Under the pieces are notes generated by a model, which saw only the letters and a program-made list of their open reading frames with translations, made no database searches and was not told where the DNA came from. From positions 4,698,001 through 4,762,000 of the forward strand of contig NZ_CP033922.1 in the NCBI RefSeq assembly GCF_003815715.1: a DNA stretch of 64,000 bases, given 5' to 3'. Source of the DNA: Chryseobacterium sp. G0162. Its GTDB lineage: Bacteria > Bacteroidota > Bacteroidia > Flavobacteriales > Weeksellaceae. The translations under genes were made by a program, and so were the position numbers. This document shows, piece by piece, positions 18,345 through 26,765 of this stretch; the stretch's first letter is position 1; each line of letters starts with the position of its first letter.

Positions 18345-18375
18345 TTGCCACATTTTATCTAAAATAGTATATTTG
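18345..18375 (+). promoter_or_regulatory. promoter of the udk operon
   Basis: TTG at 18345-18347, 20-base spacer, TATATTTG at 18368-18375, 26 bases before the udk ATG. The bases before it (18293-18330) are a CTTTAATCTTTTAATCTTTAAAT-type repeat of low complexity. Confidence 0.6.
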
Positions 18376-18401
18376 TACCAACTATAAAGAAACAAAAAAC
18401 A

Positions 18402-19016
18402 ATGCTTGTAATAGGAATTGCCGGTGGAACAGGATCTGGCAAAACTACAGTTGTTGATAAGATACTTCAGCAGCTTGATATCGAAGGAATGAATATCCTT
18501 TCTCAGGATAATTATTATCACGACAACCAAGGTCTTACATTGACAGAAAGAGAGGCTTTAAATTATGACCATCCGAAGTCAATAGATTTTGAACTATTGA
18601 TAAAACACGTAAAAGCTTTAAAAAATAACGAGCCGATAGAACAGCCGATTTATAGCTTTGTAACGCATTCCAGAACAGGAGATCACGTAACTGTAGAACC
18701 TAAGAATGTATTGGTAGTAGAAGGAATTTTGGTTCTTACCAATAAAGAATTACTCAAAGAATTTGACTTGAAAGTTTTTGTTCATGCAGATTCTGATGAA
18801 AGGCTTATAAGGAGGATCAGGAGAGACACCCAGGAAAGAGGAAGAGATCTGAGCGAAGTATTACACCGTTATCAGACTACTTTAAAACCAATGCACCAGG
18901 AATTCATTGAGCCCTCTAAAAATGATGCCGATCTTATTATCCCTAATATGAAGCAGAATTCCGTAGCGATTGATTTTTTAACTACTGTTATTAAGAACTC
19001 GTTGAAAAAACATTAA
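18402..19016 (+). CDS. udk: uridine kinase
   Basis: 204-aa kinase that phosphorylates uridine and cytidine in pyrimidine salvage. The P-loop GGTGSGKTT is at residues 8-16, followed by DNYYHD, the DHPKSIDFELL motif and the lid region RRIRRDTQERGRD, all standard for Udk. First gene of a pair: the next starts 5 bases after its stop. Confidence 0.97.
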   Translation: MLVIGIAGGTGSGKTTVVDKILQQLDIEGMNILSQDNYYHDNQGLTLTEREALNYDHPKSIDFELLIKHVKALKNNEPIEQPIYSFVTHSRTGDHVTVEPKNVLVVEGILVLTNKELLKEFDLKVFVHADSDERLIRRIRRDTQERGRDLSEVLHRYQTTLKPMHQEFIEPSKNDADLIIPNMKQNSVAIDFLTTVIKNSLKKH

Positions 19017-19021
19017 AAAAA

Positions 19022-19378
19022 ATGGAAGAAAACAACCTTATCAAAGACATTCAGCCGAAATCTGAAACATTCAAACTTATCCAGAAATATGTATTGAATA
19101 AGTATACCATTACGATCTGTCTGTTTTTGGTATGGATGATTTTCTTCGACAAAACCTCATTTCTCGTAATTAATGAACTGAATGGTGAGATTCATAAATA
19201 TGAAGATCAGCTGGAGTATTACAAAAAAGAATACGAAAAGAATGATGCTTTCTATAAAAAACTGATGAACAACAAATCAGAAAAAGAAAAATACGCGAGA
19301 GAAAATTATTTTATGAAGAAACCGAATGAAGAAATCTTCATTTTGGTGGTAGACAGTACAAAAGTCGCTAAGAAATAA
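19022..19378 (+). CDS. septum formation initiator (FtsB/DivIC-like)
   Basis: 118 aa: a cytoplasmic tail, one membrane helix (YTITICLFLVWMIFF), then a periplasmic coiled coil (LNGEIHKYEDQLEYYKKEYEK) and the conserved EKYARENYFMKKPNEEIFIL end. This matches FtsB/DivIC, which forms a complex with FtsL and FtsQ at the divisome. The link with udk and mutA downstream looks positional rather than functional. Confidence 0.85.
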   Translation: MEENNLIKDIQPKSETFKLIQKYVLNKYTITICLFLVWMIFFDKTSFLVINELNGEIHKYEDQLEYYKKEYEKNDAFYKKLMNNKSEKEKYARENYFMKKPNEEIFILVVDSTKVAKK

Positions 19379-19399
19379 AAGAATGGTAAAAGTGTCTAT

Positions 19400-19479
19400 G
19401 GTGAATGGTCAATTGGAGGTGTTTGATGGGAGACTATTCACTTGTGAAGCAAAATTAACCATTGACAATTCACAATTTA
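19400..19479 (+). repeat. dispersed intergenic repeat, copy 1
   Basis: About 80 bases with inverted arms GGTGAATGGTCAATTG (19400-19415) and ACCATTGACAATTCAC (19458-19473), and an inner ATTCACTTGTGAAGCAAAATT. A second copy in the same orientation is at 29364-29443. It ends about ten bases before the mutA start. Confidence 0.6.
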
Positions 19480-19489
19480 AACAAAACTA

Positions 19490-20653
19490 ATGTCAAATAC
19501 AGCTACACTTCCAAACTGGGAAAATTTAGTAAAAAAGCAACTTAAAACAGAGGATATTTATCCTATTCTGGAAAAACAAAATCTGGAAGGAATAGAAGTA
19601 AGACCTTTCTATACAGAGGTTAAAAAACCTTTGGTAAACCTGCCGAGAGTTGAAGAAAGTACCCATTTGGTAGCCAGATACCATGAAAGTCTGGAAGAAG
19701 AAGTATTTGCATTTCTCATTGATCAGAATGTAGAACATTTGGCAGAGAAAACCATTTTTGTCAACAATAAAGATCTTGCAGGACATATTAGTCCACAGGA
19801 AGAAGATCAATATTTTTCTTTGATTGATGTTTTTAATGAAAAAGAAGCAACTATTGACGATCAGCTGACAAAAGAATTACTGGCAAAAGGATTCAAAAGA
19901 AGTATTTGTGTAGATATCTCGTTGCATCAGAATGCAGGAGCGGCCATCTATCAGCAATTAGGGATTGCTTTAGCCAAAACAAAAGAACTGGTAGAAGTAT
20001 ATGGAGCTGAAATTCTCAACCAATTAATCTTCAAAATTGCTGTAGGAGGGAATTATTTCTTCGAAATGGCAAAATTAAGAGCCTTTAAAATGGTTTTTAA
20101 CCAGTTTTCCAAAGAATATGGATTGGATGAAGTTCCTTATATTTTTGCTGAGACCTCTCTTAGAAATAAGGCTGTTTCTGATAACGAAAACAATCTGATC
20201 CGCTCTACATTGGAGCTTGCTTCAGCAATGATTGGCGGAGCAGACGCTGTTTTTACAAACAATTATCTTGTTGACAGAAGTACGGATAACTCAGAAGAGA
20301 TCTCTTTCAAACAACAGATTGTATTGGCGTATGAAAGTATCATCAATGTATTTGAAGATGCTGCTAACGGAAGCTATTATGTTGAAGATATCACTCAACA
20401 GATTGCAGACAAGTCATGGGCTTTATTTGTTGAAATGGAAGAAGCAGGAGGCTATCTTGAGCTTTTAAAGCAGGGCGTAGTTCAGAAGAAGATTTATGAC
20501 CATGCTATTGAAGAACAACAATGGATCGAAGAGGGGAAAATAAAGCTGATCGGAGTTAATTTGTATCCAAAATTAGACGTTAAAAAGTCAATTAATGATC
20601 TATATAACGAAAAAGAAATAAAAGCCGTTCGTTGGGCAGAAATGTTTGAATAA
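19490..20653 (+). CDS. mutA: methylmalonyl-CoA mutase, small (non-catalytic) subunit
   Basis: 387 aa, N-terminal TIM-barrel region of the methylmalonyl-CoA mutase family. It shows NWENLVKKQLKTEDIYPIL, RSICVDISLHQNAGAAIYQQLG and AYESIINVFEDAANGSYYVEDIT, which are family landmarks. The length fits a short subunit without the B12-binding domain. The large subunit (mutB/scpA) normally lies next to it; here the next thing is a GxxExxY element and an unrelated methyltransferase. The enzyme interconverts methylmalonyl-CoA and succinyl-CoA only with its large partner. Confidence 0.88.
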   Translation: MSNTATLPNWENLVKKQLKTEDIYPILEKQNLEGIEVRPFYTEVKKPLVNLPRVEESTHLVARYHESLEEEVFAFLIDQNVEHLAEKTIFVNNKDLAGHISPQEEDQYFSLIDVFNEKEATIDDQLTKELLAKGFKRSICVDISLHQNAGAAIYQQLGIALAKTKELVEVYGAEILNQLIFKIAVGGNYFFEMAKLRAFKMVFNQFSKEYGLDEVPYIFAETSLRNKAVSDNENNLIRSTLELASAMIGGADAVFTNNYLVDRSTDNSEEISFKQQIVLAYESIINVFEDAANGSYYVEDITQQIADKSWALFVEMEEAGGYLELLKQGVVQKKIYDHAIEEQQWIEEGKIKLIGVNLYPKLDVKKSINDLYNEKEIKAVRWAEMFE

Positions 20654-20660
20654 CACTTAG

Positions 20661-20694
20661 ATATTTCCCACAGATTTCTCAGATAACACAGATT
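20661..20694 (+). repeat. left inverted end of the GxxExxY element
   Basis: 34 bases starting 7 bases after the mutA stop. Contains CCCACAGAT and ends CACAGATT. Pairs with 21127-21160. Confidence 0.75.
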
Positions 20695-20731
20695 TTAAAG
20701 ATAAAAACTGTGAAATTTAAACATAATACAA

Positions 20732-21115
20732 ATGAATGAAAATGAGATTAGTTTTTATATCAGAAAATCTATTTTTTCTGTATATAATGAATTGGGACCC
20801 GGTCTGTTGGAGAAAGTTTATGAAAAAGTTTTGGCTTATGAACTTGAAAATAATGGCTTAAGTGTTAAAACACAAGTTTCTATTCCAATAAAATTTAAAG
20901 ATATAATTATTGACTCAAGTTTTATAGCAGATATAATCGTAGAAGATAAGGTAATTATCGAAATAAAATCAATCCCGGAAATAGCTAGTGTTCATCACAA
21001 ACAACTGCTAACTTATTTAAAATTGACTAATCTTAAATTAGGAATTTTAATCAATTTTAATACAGATTATATTGATAAAAATATTATTCGAAAAATAAAC
21101 GGAAATATTAACTAA
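20732..21115 (+). CDS. GxxExxY protein (PD-(D/E)XK superfamily)
   Basis: 127 aa. The name-giving motif G24-x-x-E27-x-x-Y30 is present in GPGLLEKVYEKV. A nuclease-like PD-(D/E)XK core follows: D67 (FIADIIVED), E77 and K79 (IIEIKSI), then Q91...Y95 (HKQLLTYL), all as expected for an active fold. The family is widespread, often present in several copies per genome, and its biological role is undefined; a nuclease role is inference. It is the only gene within the inverted-end element at 20661-21160. Confidence 0.9.
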   Translation: MNENEISFYIRKSIFSVYNELGPGLLEKVYEKVLAYELENNGLSVKTQVSIPIKFKDIIIDSSFIADIIVEDKVIIEIKSIPEIASVHHKQLLTYLKLTNLKLGILINFNTDYIDKNIIRKINGNIN

Positions 21116-21126
21116 AATCAAAAAAG

Positions 21127-21160
21127 AATCCGTGTAATTTGTGAGATCTGTGGGAAATAT
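21127..21160 (-). repeat. right inverted end of the GxxExxY element
   Basis: 34 bases complementary to 20661-20694 with five mismatches. It contains the GTG codons (21141, 21150) that start the next gene. Confidence 0.75.
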
Positions 21161-22298
21161 AATATTAAAACAGGACGTTCAAAACTATATCAATGCAAAT
21201 CTAAAAACAGATCTGCACTCATTGTTATTGAAAAAATCTCCCTTTCCGGAGGTTTCTATGCAGGAGATTGTTCAGCAAATCAAAGGGAAACAAGTAGCAG
21301 AGAAAAAGTTTCCATTCCTATTGAAAGAGGGTGTTATCTTTCCTCCACAACTTAATATGGAGCAGTCATCCTCTGAAAAGACCGCTCTTTATAAATCCGA
21401 GATTTTAAAAGGCAAAAAATTTATTGATCTAACCAGCGGTTTTGGAATTGATGCCTATTATTTATCCCAAAATTTTGAAGATATAACTTTAATAGAGCAA
21501 AATACAGAGCTTTTAAAAATCGTTGAACACAATTGGAATACTCTTGGGAGGAAAGCAAGGTTTATCAATCGGAAACTGGAGGATTTCTTGAATGAAAATC
21601 AGGAAAAATTTGATACGATTTATCTGGATCCGGCACGAAGAGATGAGAATAAAAATAAAGTCTTTCTCTTGGAGGATCTTTCTCCAAATATCCTTGAAAT
21701 TCAGGAAAAATTACTGTCAATATCAGATCAGGTAATCATTAAGCTTTCTCCATTGATTGATTTGAAGTATCTTATTTCTGTTTTGCCCAATATCTTCAGA
21801 TTTGATATTATCGCACTTAAAAATGATGTAAAAGAGGTTGTAGCTTTCTTATCCTGGGAAAATAAGAATGGAATTATTGGCAACTGTGTGAACCTTGAAA
21901 GCGGAGAATTCAGCTTTAGTTTTACTTTTGGGGAAGAAGAAAATGCTCAATCGGAGTATTCAGAACCTGAAAAATTCATTTATATTCCTAATAATACCAT
22001 TTTAAAAGCAGGGATTTTTAATTTAATTGCTGAAAAATTCAAGGTTAAAAAATTGCATCCCAATACCCATATCTATACATCTTCTGAAAGGATTATAGAT
22101 TTTCCCGGAAGGATTTTTGAAATGGAAGTTATTGATTCTAAAAAGATTAAAAAGAAAGATCAATATAATCTTATTTCAAAAAACTACCCTTTAAAACCTG
22201 ATGAAATCAAAAAGAAATACGGATTGAAAGATGGCGGAAATGATTACCTTATTTTTACACAGTCCAAAAAAGGGAAAATTATTTTAAAATCAGTATAA
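21141..22298 (+). CDS. class I SAM-dependent methyltransferase (THUMP-like)
   Basis: About 385 aa. The SAM-binding motif I is FIDLTSGFGIDAYYLSQ, followed by LIEQN as the acidic end of strand 2, and DTIYLDPARRD in the motif IV place. The C-terminal third resembles a THUMP-like domain found in this family. The target, probably a nucleic acid, is unknown. The reading frame opens only after a stop at 21135, and the first usable starts are GTG at 21141 or 21150, both inside the right end of the GxxExxY element; the first in-frame ATG is at 21258, inside conserved sequence. The native start therefore seems to have been replaced by the element. Confidence 0.85.
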   Translation: MRSVGNIILKQDVQNYINANLKTDLHSLLLKKSPFPEVSMQEIVQQIKGKQVAEKKFPFLLKEGVIFPPQLNMEQSSSEKTALYKSEILKGKKFIDLTSGFGIDAYYLSQNFEDITLIEQNTELLKIVEHNWNTLGRKARFINRKLEDFLNENQEKFDTIYLDPARRDENKNKVFLLEDLSPNILEIQEKLLSISDQVIIKLSPLIDLKYLISVLPNIFRFDIIALKNDVKEVVAFLSWENKNGIIGNCVNLESGEFSFSFTFGEEENAQSEYSEPEKFIYIPNNTILKAGIFNLIAEKFKVKKLHPNTHIYTSSERIIDFPGRIFEMEVIDSKKIKKKDQYNLISKNYPLKPDEIKKKYGLKDGGNDYLIFTQSKKGKIILKSV

Positions 22299-22303
22299 AA
22301 ATG

Positions 22304-22334
22304 TTGCCAAAAGAAACAGGATTTCTTAATTTTG
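22304..22334 (+). promoter_or_regulatory. promoter of the small lipoprotein gene
   Basis: TTG at 22304-22306, 20-base spacer, TAATTTTG at 22327-22334, about 100 bases before the ATG at 22436, which implies a long 5' leader. Confidence 0.5.
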
Positions 22335-22435
22335 GGCAATCAAAAATTAGAGCATGAAATCGCTCGCTATTTAGATATTCAGAATAGAATGAAATAGTGC
22401 GGTTCCATATGACATTAAAAAAATAAATTTTACAT

Positions 22436-22708
22436 ATGAAAAAATTAGTTATATGTTTAGCGATTGCAACAGTAGCTGTAAGCTGTAAAAAAGTATCGGC
22501 TGGTGGAAATAAAGGTACTTTAAAGCTTGAAGAAGGAGTAGAAAGATATTCTGATGACGCTCAGGGCGGAAAAGCTCATGGTACACATGAGGTTGCTGCT
22601 GAACACAAAGAAGAAACTGCAAAACCTGAAGCTGCAGCTCCTAAAACAGATAGTACTGCTGTAAAGCCTGCTGAAACAAAAGAAGAGGCTCCAAAAGCTG
22701 GACACTAA
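22436..22708 (+). CDS. small Ala/Lys/Glu-rich lipoprotein
   Basis: 90 aa. The signal peptide ends in a lipobox (VAVSC, Cys at about 17). The mature part is low complexity, rich in Ala, Lys, Glu, Pro and Thr (KPEAAAPKTDSTAVKPAE). No known domain. It is probably an exported, disordered envelope lipoprotein. Own promoter and terminator. Confidence 0.75.
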   Translation: MKKLVICLAIATVAVSCKKVSAGGNKGTLKLEEGVERYSDDAQGGKAHGTHEVAAEHKEETAKPEAAAPKTDSTAVKPAETKEEAPKAGH

Positions 22709-22728
22709 TTAATTAGTATACAATATAA

Positions 22729-22755
22729 AAATGCTCTGTACCCAACAGGGCATTT
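22729..22755 (+). terminator. rho-independent terminator
   Basis: Stem AAATGCTCTGT (22729-22739) / ACAGGGCATTT (22745-22755) with one T-G pair, then a T run. Confidence 0.88.
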
Positions 22756-22878
22756 TTTATTTTTAAAAATGACTGATGGAGCAATCATTAGGAAATAATC
22801 TCTTTCTTTAGAAAATCCTGTGTTTTTACTTGGTCCAGCGGTGCATTTTTTTTAATTTTAACAAAATAAAATTTTACA

Positions 22879-24258
22879 ATGCAAGAGACATTAAATTACA
22901 TTAACGAAAACAAACAGCGTTTCGTGGATGAATTATTTGAGTTATTGAGAATCCCTTCTATTTCTGCAGATCCAGCATATAAAGATGATGTATTGAAGTG
23001 TGCGGATGTGTGCGCAGAATACCTTAGAAATGCAGGAGCAGACCATGTTGAAATATGTGAAACTAAAGGGTACCCTATCGTTTTCGGAGAAAAAATTATA
23101 GATACAAACTTGCCAACGGTTTTAGTGTATGGTCACTATGACGTACAGCCGGCAGATCCATTGGAGTTATGGAGAAAACCACCTTTCGAACCTTATATAG
23201 AGAAAACTGAACTTCACCCGGACGGAGCAATCTTCGCAAGAGGGGCTGCAGATGATAAAGGACAATTCTTTATGCACCTGAAAGCGTTTGAAGCAATGAT
23301 GAGAACAAATGCTCTTCCTTGTAACGTTAAATTTATTCTGGAAGGTGAAGAAGAAGTTGGATCTGTAAGTTTAGGGGACTTTGTGAACGAAAACAAAGAA
23401 AAACTATCTTGCGATTGTATTTTGATTTCAGATACACATATCTATAGCAATGAGCAGCCAACTGTAACCACAGGATTAAGAGGATTAAGCTATGTAGAAG
23501 TAGAAGTAGAGGGACCAAACAGAGATCTGCATTCAGGGCTTTACGGTGGAGCAGTTCCAAACCCGATCCATGTGTTGTCAAGAATGATTGCTAACCTTAT
23601 CGACGAAGATGGTCATATCACAATTGATGGATTCTACGATAACGTTGAGATTGTATCTGATGCAGATAGAACAGAAATGAATAAACTGAAGGATAATCCT
23701 GAAGAATTCAAAAAGTCAATCGGATTAAGCAATATTGAAGGAGAGAAAGGATACACAACTCTAGAAAGAGCTTCTATTCGCCCTACTTTAGACTGTAATG
23801 GTATTTGGGGTGGATATACAGGAGAAGGAGCTAAAACAGTAATTCCTTCCAAAGCTTTTGCTAAAATTTCCATGCGTTTGGTTCCTTATCAGACGCCTGA
23901 AGAAATTACAGAAAAATTCACAAAATACTTCGAAAAAATTGCTCCTGATACAGTAAAGGTAAAAGTAACACCTCACCACGGAGGAATGCCTTACGTACTA
24001 CAAAGCGATACCAAAGAATTCTTAGCAGCTAAAAAAGCTATGGAAACTGCATTTGGTAAAGAAGTATTACCCTATAGAAGTGGAGGAAGTATTCCAATTA
24101 CATCTATGTTTGAAAAGGTTTTAGGAGCTAAATCAGTGTTGATGGGCTTCGGGTTGGATTCTGATGCTATTCACTCTCCAAACGAGCACTATGGATTATT
24201 TAATTTCTATAAAGGAATTGAAAGTATTCCATTGTTTTTTGAAAATTATTCAAAATAA
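22879..24258 (+). CDS. M20 family dipeptidase/peptidase
   Basis: 459-aa cytoplasmic zinc peptidase. The metal ligands are visible: His and Asp in LVYGHYDVQP, Asp in ARGAADDKGQ, the Glu pair in EGEEEVGS, Asp in LISDTHIY, and a late His in SPNEHYG. The dimerisation domain (around 200-330) contains the conserved DLHSGLYGG. Full length. Family enzymes cut dipeptides and short peptides, and the exact specificity is not visible. Single gene with its own terminator. Confidence 0.93.
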   Translation: MQETLNYINENKQRFVDELFELLRIPSISADPAYKDDVLKCADVCAEYLRNAGADHVEICETKGYPIVFGEKIIDTNLPTVLVYGHYDVQPADPLELWRKPPFEPYIEKTELHPDGAIFARGAADDKGQFFMHLKAFEAMMRTNALPCNVKFILEGEEEVGSVSLGDFVNENKEKLSCDCILISDTHIYSNEQPTVTTGLRGLSYVEVEVEGPNRDLHSGLYGGAVPNPIHVLSRMIANLIDEDGHITIDGFYDNVEIVSDADRTEMNKLKDNPEEFKKSIGLSNIEGEKGYTTLERASIRPTLDCNGIWGGYTGEGAKTVIPSKAFAKISMRLVPYQTPEEITEKFTKYFEKIAPDTVKVKVTPHHGGMPYVLQSDTKEFLAAKKAMETAFGKEVLPYRSGGSIPITSMFEKVLGAKSVLMGFGLDSDAIHSPNEHYGLFNFYKGIESIPLFFENYSK

Positions 24259-24283
24259 ATATTTAACCCTATGATATTTGGAT

Positions 24284-24306
24284 AAGGCACTGCTTGGAAG
24301 TGCCTT
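24284..24306 (+). terminator. rho-independent terminator
   Basis: Stem AAGGCACT (24284-24291) / AGTGCCTT (24299-24306), then ATTTCTTTTT. Confidence 0.85.
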
Positions 24307-24524
24307 ATTTCTTTTTATAAACTGTTAGAAGAATAAAACTAAATAATAATTCTCAAAAAAAGGTTTTTATGAAAAATAATTATGTTGAATCTAATTAGAA
24401 TAATAATAAAATATAACCTATGAGAAGTTAAATCCACTGATAATAAGAGTTTTATTTTTTATTTGTAAATAACGATATCACCATTCAAGGAAAGTTTATA
24501 TTTTTATTTCAAACTTGAAAACCA

Positions 24525-25442
24525 ATGAAAAAAATTTACTCAATCATGTGTTCCTTGTTGGCGGTATTTTTCTTTGCTCAACAAACAGTTTCTTTTGAAG
24601 ATAACGAAGGGTTTATAACTGGAAATATTCACGGGCAGGGAATGTGGATCAGTACCCCTACAGGAGGAGATCCTGAAAATGTTACCCATCAGACGATCAG
24701 TACAGATGTGGCTACTGATGGAAGCAATGCGCTGAAAATTGTCAGGGAATCTATGTATGGAGTCCAGTCAGAGCCTATTATTGGAGGGTTTTATAACCTG
24801 GTGACTCCACTTACCAGTTCCCATTTTTCTGTTTCATTTGATATTAATATGTCTCAACTCAGCGAATCTGTCTTTGGATTCCAGGGAGTAGATAATGTAA
24901 ATGAGCAAACCATTGTGAGAGTTGATTTTGATAATACAGGAATAATAAATATTTTAAATAAAGAAATAAATAACCAGAATATGGTTGCTACCTCTGGATT
25001 ATGGTCTCCCAATCAATGGTATAGAGTTAAGATCGTGGGTACAGGGATGGAAATCAGATATTATCTGAATGATATCTTATTTTATACCGAAGCCGTTGCT
25101 AATTCTCTTACAATGGATCAATTGCGGTTTGTTCACAATAATGGGCTGGGAACGGCTTATTTTGATAATATTAAGATTAATGAAGAACTGGCACTATTTG
25201 TAAAAGAAATAAAGGTGAATGCTAAAGCACTAACAGTATATCCCAATCCGGCAATAGATATTATAAAAATAAATACTTCAAGCCGTATAAAACATATTGA
25301 AGTTTATGATCTCACAGGAAAAAAGATAAACATAACACTGAATGGAGATAAAGTAGATGTAAGGAATTTATCTTCTGGAACTTATTTGCTGAATATAGAG
25401 ACAGAGGGAAGGAATTTTACTGAAAAATTTATTAAAAAATAA
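24525..25442 (+). CDS. T9SS cargo protein, LamG/concanavalin-like fold
   Basis: 305 aa with a signal peptide (MKKIYSIMCSLLAVFFFAQ) and a C-terminal type A T9SS sorting domain (VYPNPAIDIIKI ... IEVYDLTGKKI ... LSSGTYLLNIETEG ... EKFIKK). The middle ~190 residues form a beta-sandwich-like domain (ISTDVATDGSNALKIV, WYRVKIVGTGMEIRYYLND, AYFDNIKI) resembling LamG/laminin-type folds. Secreted or surface-anchored; ligand unknown. Confidence 0.88.
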   Translation: MKKIYSIMCSLLAVFFFAQQTVSFEDNEGFITGNIHGQGMWISTPTGGDPENVTHQTISTDVATDGSNALKIVRESMYGVQSEPIIGGFYNLVTPLTSSHFSVSFDINMSQLSESVFGFQGVDNVNEQTIVRVDFDNTGIINILNKEINNQNMVATSGLWSPNQWYRVKIVGTGMEIRYYLNDILFYTEAVANSLTMDQLRFVHNNGLGTAYFDNIKINEELALFVKEIKVNAKALTVYPNPAIDIIKINTSSRIKHIEVYDLTGKKINITLNGDKVDVRNLSSGTYLLNIETEGRNFTEKFIKK

Positions 25443-25786
25443 CTCTTAAGTTAATTTTAGTTAACAAAACGTTCACTTTGGGGTATTTTTTTGTTGATAT
25501 GAAAGCATATTTTTGAATTTAATGTATTGATTTTGTGTTTTTTTGTGGGGTATGTTGAGATGTTGGTGTAAAAAAATAAAATTTATAAAAACGATACGTT
25601 TTGCAATTACGGATGTTTTTTTTATAACATTTTTCAAATTTTGTTTTAAATCGAATAATTTAAAGTATTAATCATTATGTTATTTTTATTGTGTTTTTGT
25701 TAGTTATTTGTTGAATTATCGTTTTTATTGTTGATTAATTGTGGGCTTTTGGAGTAATTTAGTATATTTAAGAAAAATAATTTAAC
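25443..25786 (+). other. 344-base AT-rich gene-free region
   Basis: Between the two T9SS cargo genes. The plus strand is strongly T-rich and G over C, with many TTTTTGT words. No ORF, and no clear terminator or promoter beyond a TAATTTAGTATATTTA stretch before 25787. Confidence 0.5.
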
Positions 25787-26686
25787 ATGAGAAGAATTTT
25801 ACTATTGAGCGCGTTTTTAGGGTTGGCCTCTTTAAATGCACAAACAACAATTTTTGAAGACAGTTTTGAAACTTACACGGATTTTGCCTATACAACAGGA
25901 ACAGTAGGTAACTGGACGTTAAGAGATTTAGATGGAAAACAATCCTATACTATCAATCTGGCAACTTTTCCAAATCAACAAATACCTAAAGCTTTTATAG
26001 TCTTTAATAAAGCTGGAATTGTTCCAACTCCTGCTGCTACTGCAACTCAGTTTAATGCAAAAACAGGAAATAAAGTAATGGCTTGTTTTGATGTGTCAAA
26101 CCCGGCTCCTCTAGTGAATAATGATTGGTTAATCAGTCCTAAATTTACTTTGGGATCTACCGGAAATACTGTAAGCTTTTGGGCTAAATCAATCAATGAA
26201 TTATATGGTGCAGAAAAGTTTAATGTTTATGTTTCAACAACAGATACACAGACTACAAGTTTTACAAAGCTTAATGCAAGTACGATAGTAACACCATCTG
26301 TTGTAGAATGGAATCAACATACCTTTAATTTAGATGCTTATTCTGGACAAGCTGTTTATTTTGCTATACAATGTGTATCAGATGACCAGTTTGCTCTTTT
26401 AATTGATGATTTTAAAGTAACTACAACAGGAACGTTGGCAACCTCTGAAGTATCCAAAAAAGCTGCTTCAGTAACGTCTGTTTACCCAAATCCTGTATCT
26501 GATGTCCTTAATATTAAATCCAAAGAAAAAGTAAATGGAATTGAAATCTATGATATCAGTGGAAGAAAAGTATCAGCTGATCTGGATGGAAATAAAGTAA
26601 ATACTAAAAACCTGAATCCGGGAAGTTATATTATCAACATTGAAACAAAAGAAGGTAAAACTACCGAGAAATTCATTAAAAAATAA
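25787..26686 (+). CDS. T9SS cargo protein with cleaved-adhesin/choice-of-anchor J type domain
   Basis: 299 aa with a signal peptide ending LNAQ. The central domain (FEDSFETYTDF, NNDWLISPKFTLG, VSFWAKSINE, YFAIQCVSDDQFALLIDDFKV) is the pattern of cleaved adhesin or choice-of-anchor J domains. The C-terminal T9SS sorting domain (VYPNPVSDVLNIKS ... IEIYDISGRKV ... LNPGSYIINIETKEGK ... FIKK) closely parallels that of the gene at 24525. Secreted; role in adhesion or binding is inference. Confidence 0.9.
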   Translation: MRRILLLSAFLGLASLNAQTTIFEDSFETYTDFAYTTGTVGNWTLRDLDGKQSYTINLATFPNQQIPKAFIVFNKAGIVPTPAATATQFNAKTGNKVMACFDVSNPAPLVNNDWLISPKFTLGSTGNTVSFWAKSINELYGAEKFNVYVSTTDTQTTSFTKLNASTIVTPSVVEWNQHTFNLDAYSGQAVYFAIQCVSDDQFALLIDDFKVTTTGTLATSEVSKKAASVTSVYPNPVSDVLNIKSKEKVNGIEIYDISGRKVSADLDGNKVNTKNLNPGSYIINIETKEGKTTEKFIKK

Positions 26687-26710
26687 TACCTGATAAATGT
26701 TAGTATCAGT

Positions 26711-26734
26711 AAAACGCTCCAATTGGAGCGTTTT
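26711..26734 (+). terminator. rho-independent terminator
   Basis: Perfect palindrome AAAACGCTCCAA / TTGGAGCGTTTT with T run, 25 bases after the stop codon. Confidence 0.9.
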
Positions 26735-26765
26735 TGTTATTTTAGAGAAATAAATTTTAAACAGG

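Larger units (their letters stand above)
20661..21160 (+). mobile_element. 500-base GxxExxY element with 34-base inverted ends
   Basis: The left end (20661-20694, ATATTTCCCACAGAT...CACAGATT) and the right end (21127-21160, AATCCGTGTAA...GGGAAATAT) are inverted repeats agreeing at 29 of 34 bases by eye. They enclose one gene, GxxExxY. No clear target-site duplication. Whether the unit moves on its own is not known. Confidence 0.7.
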
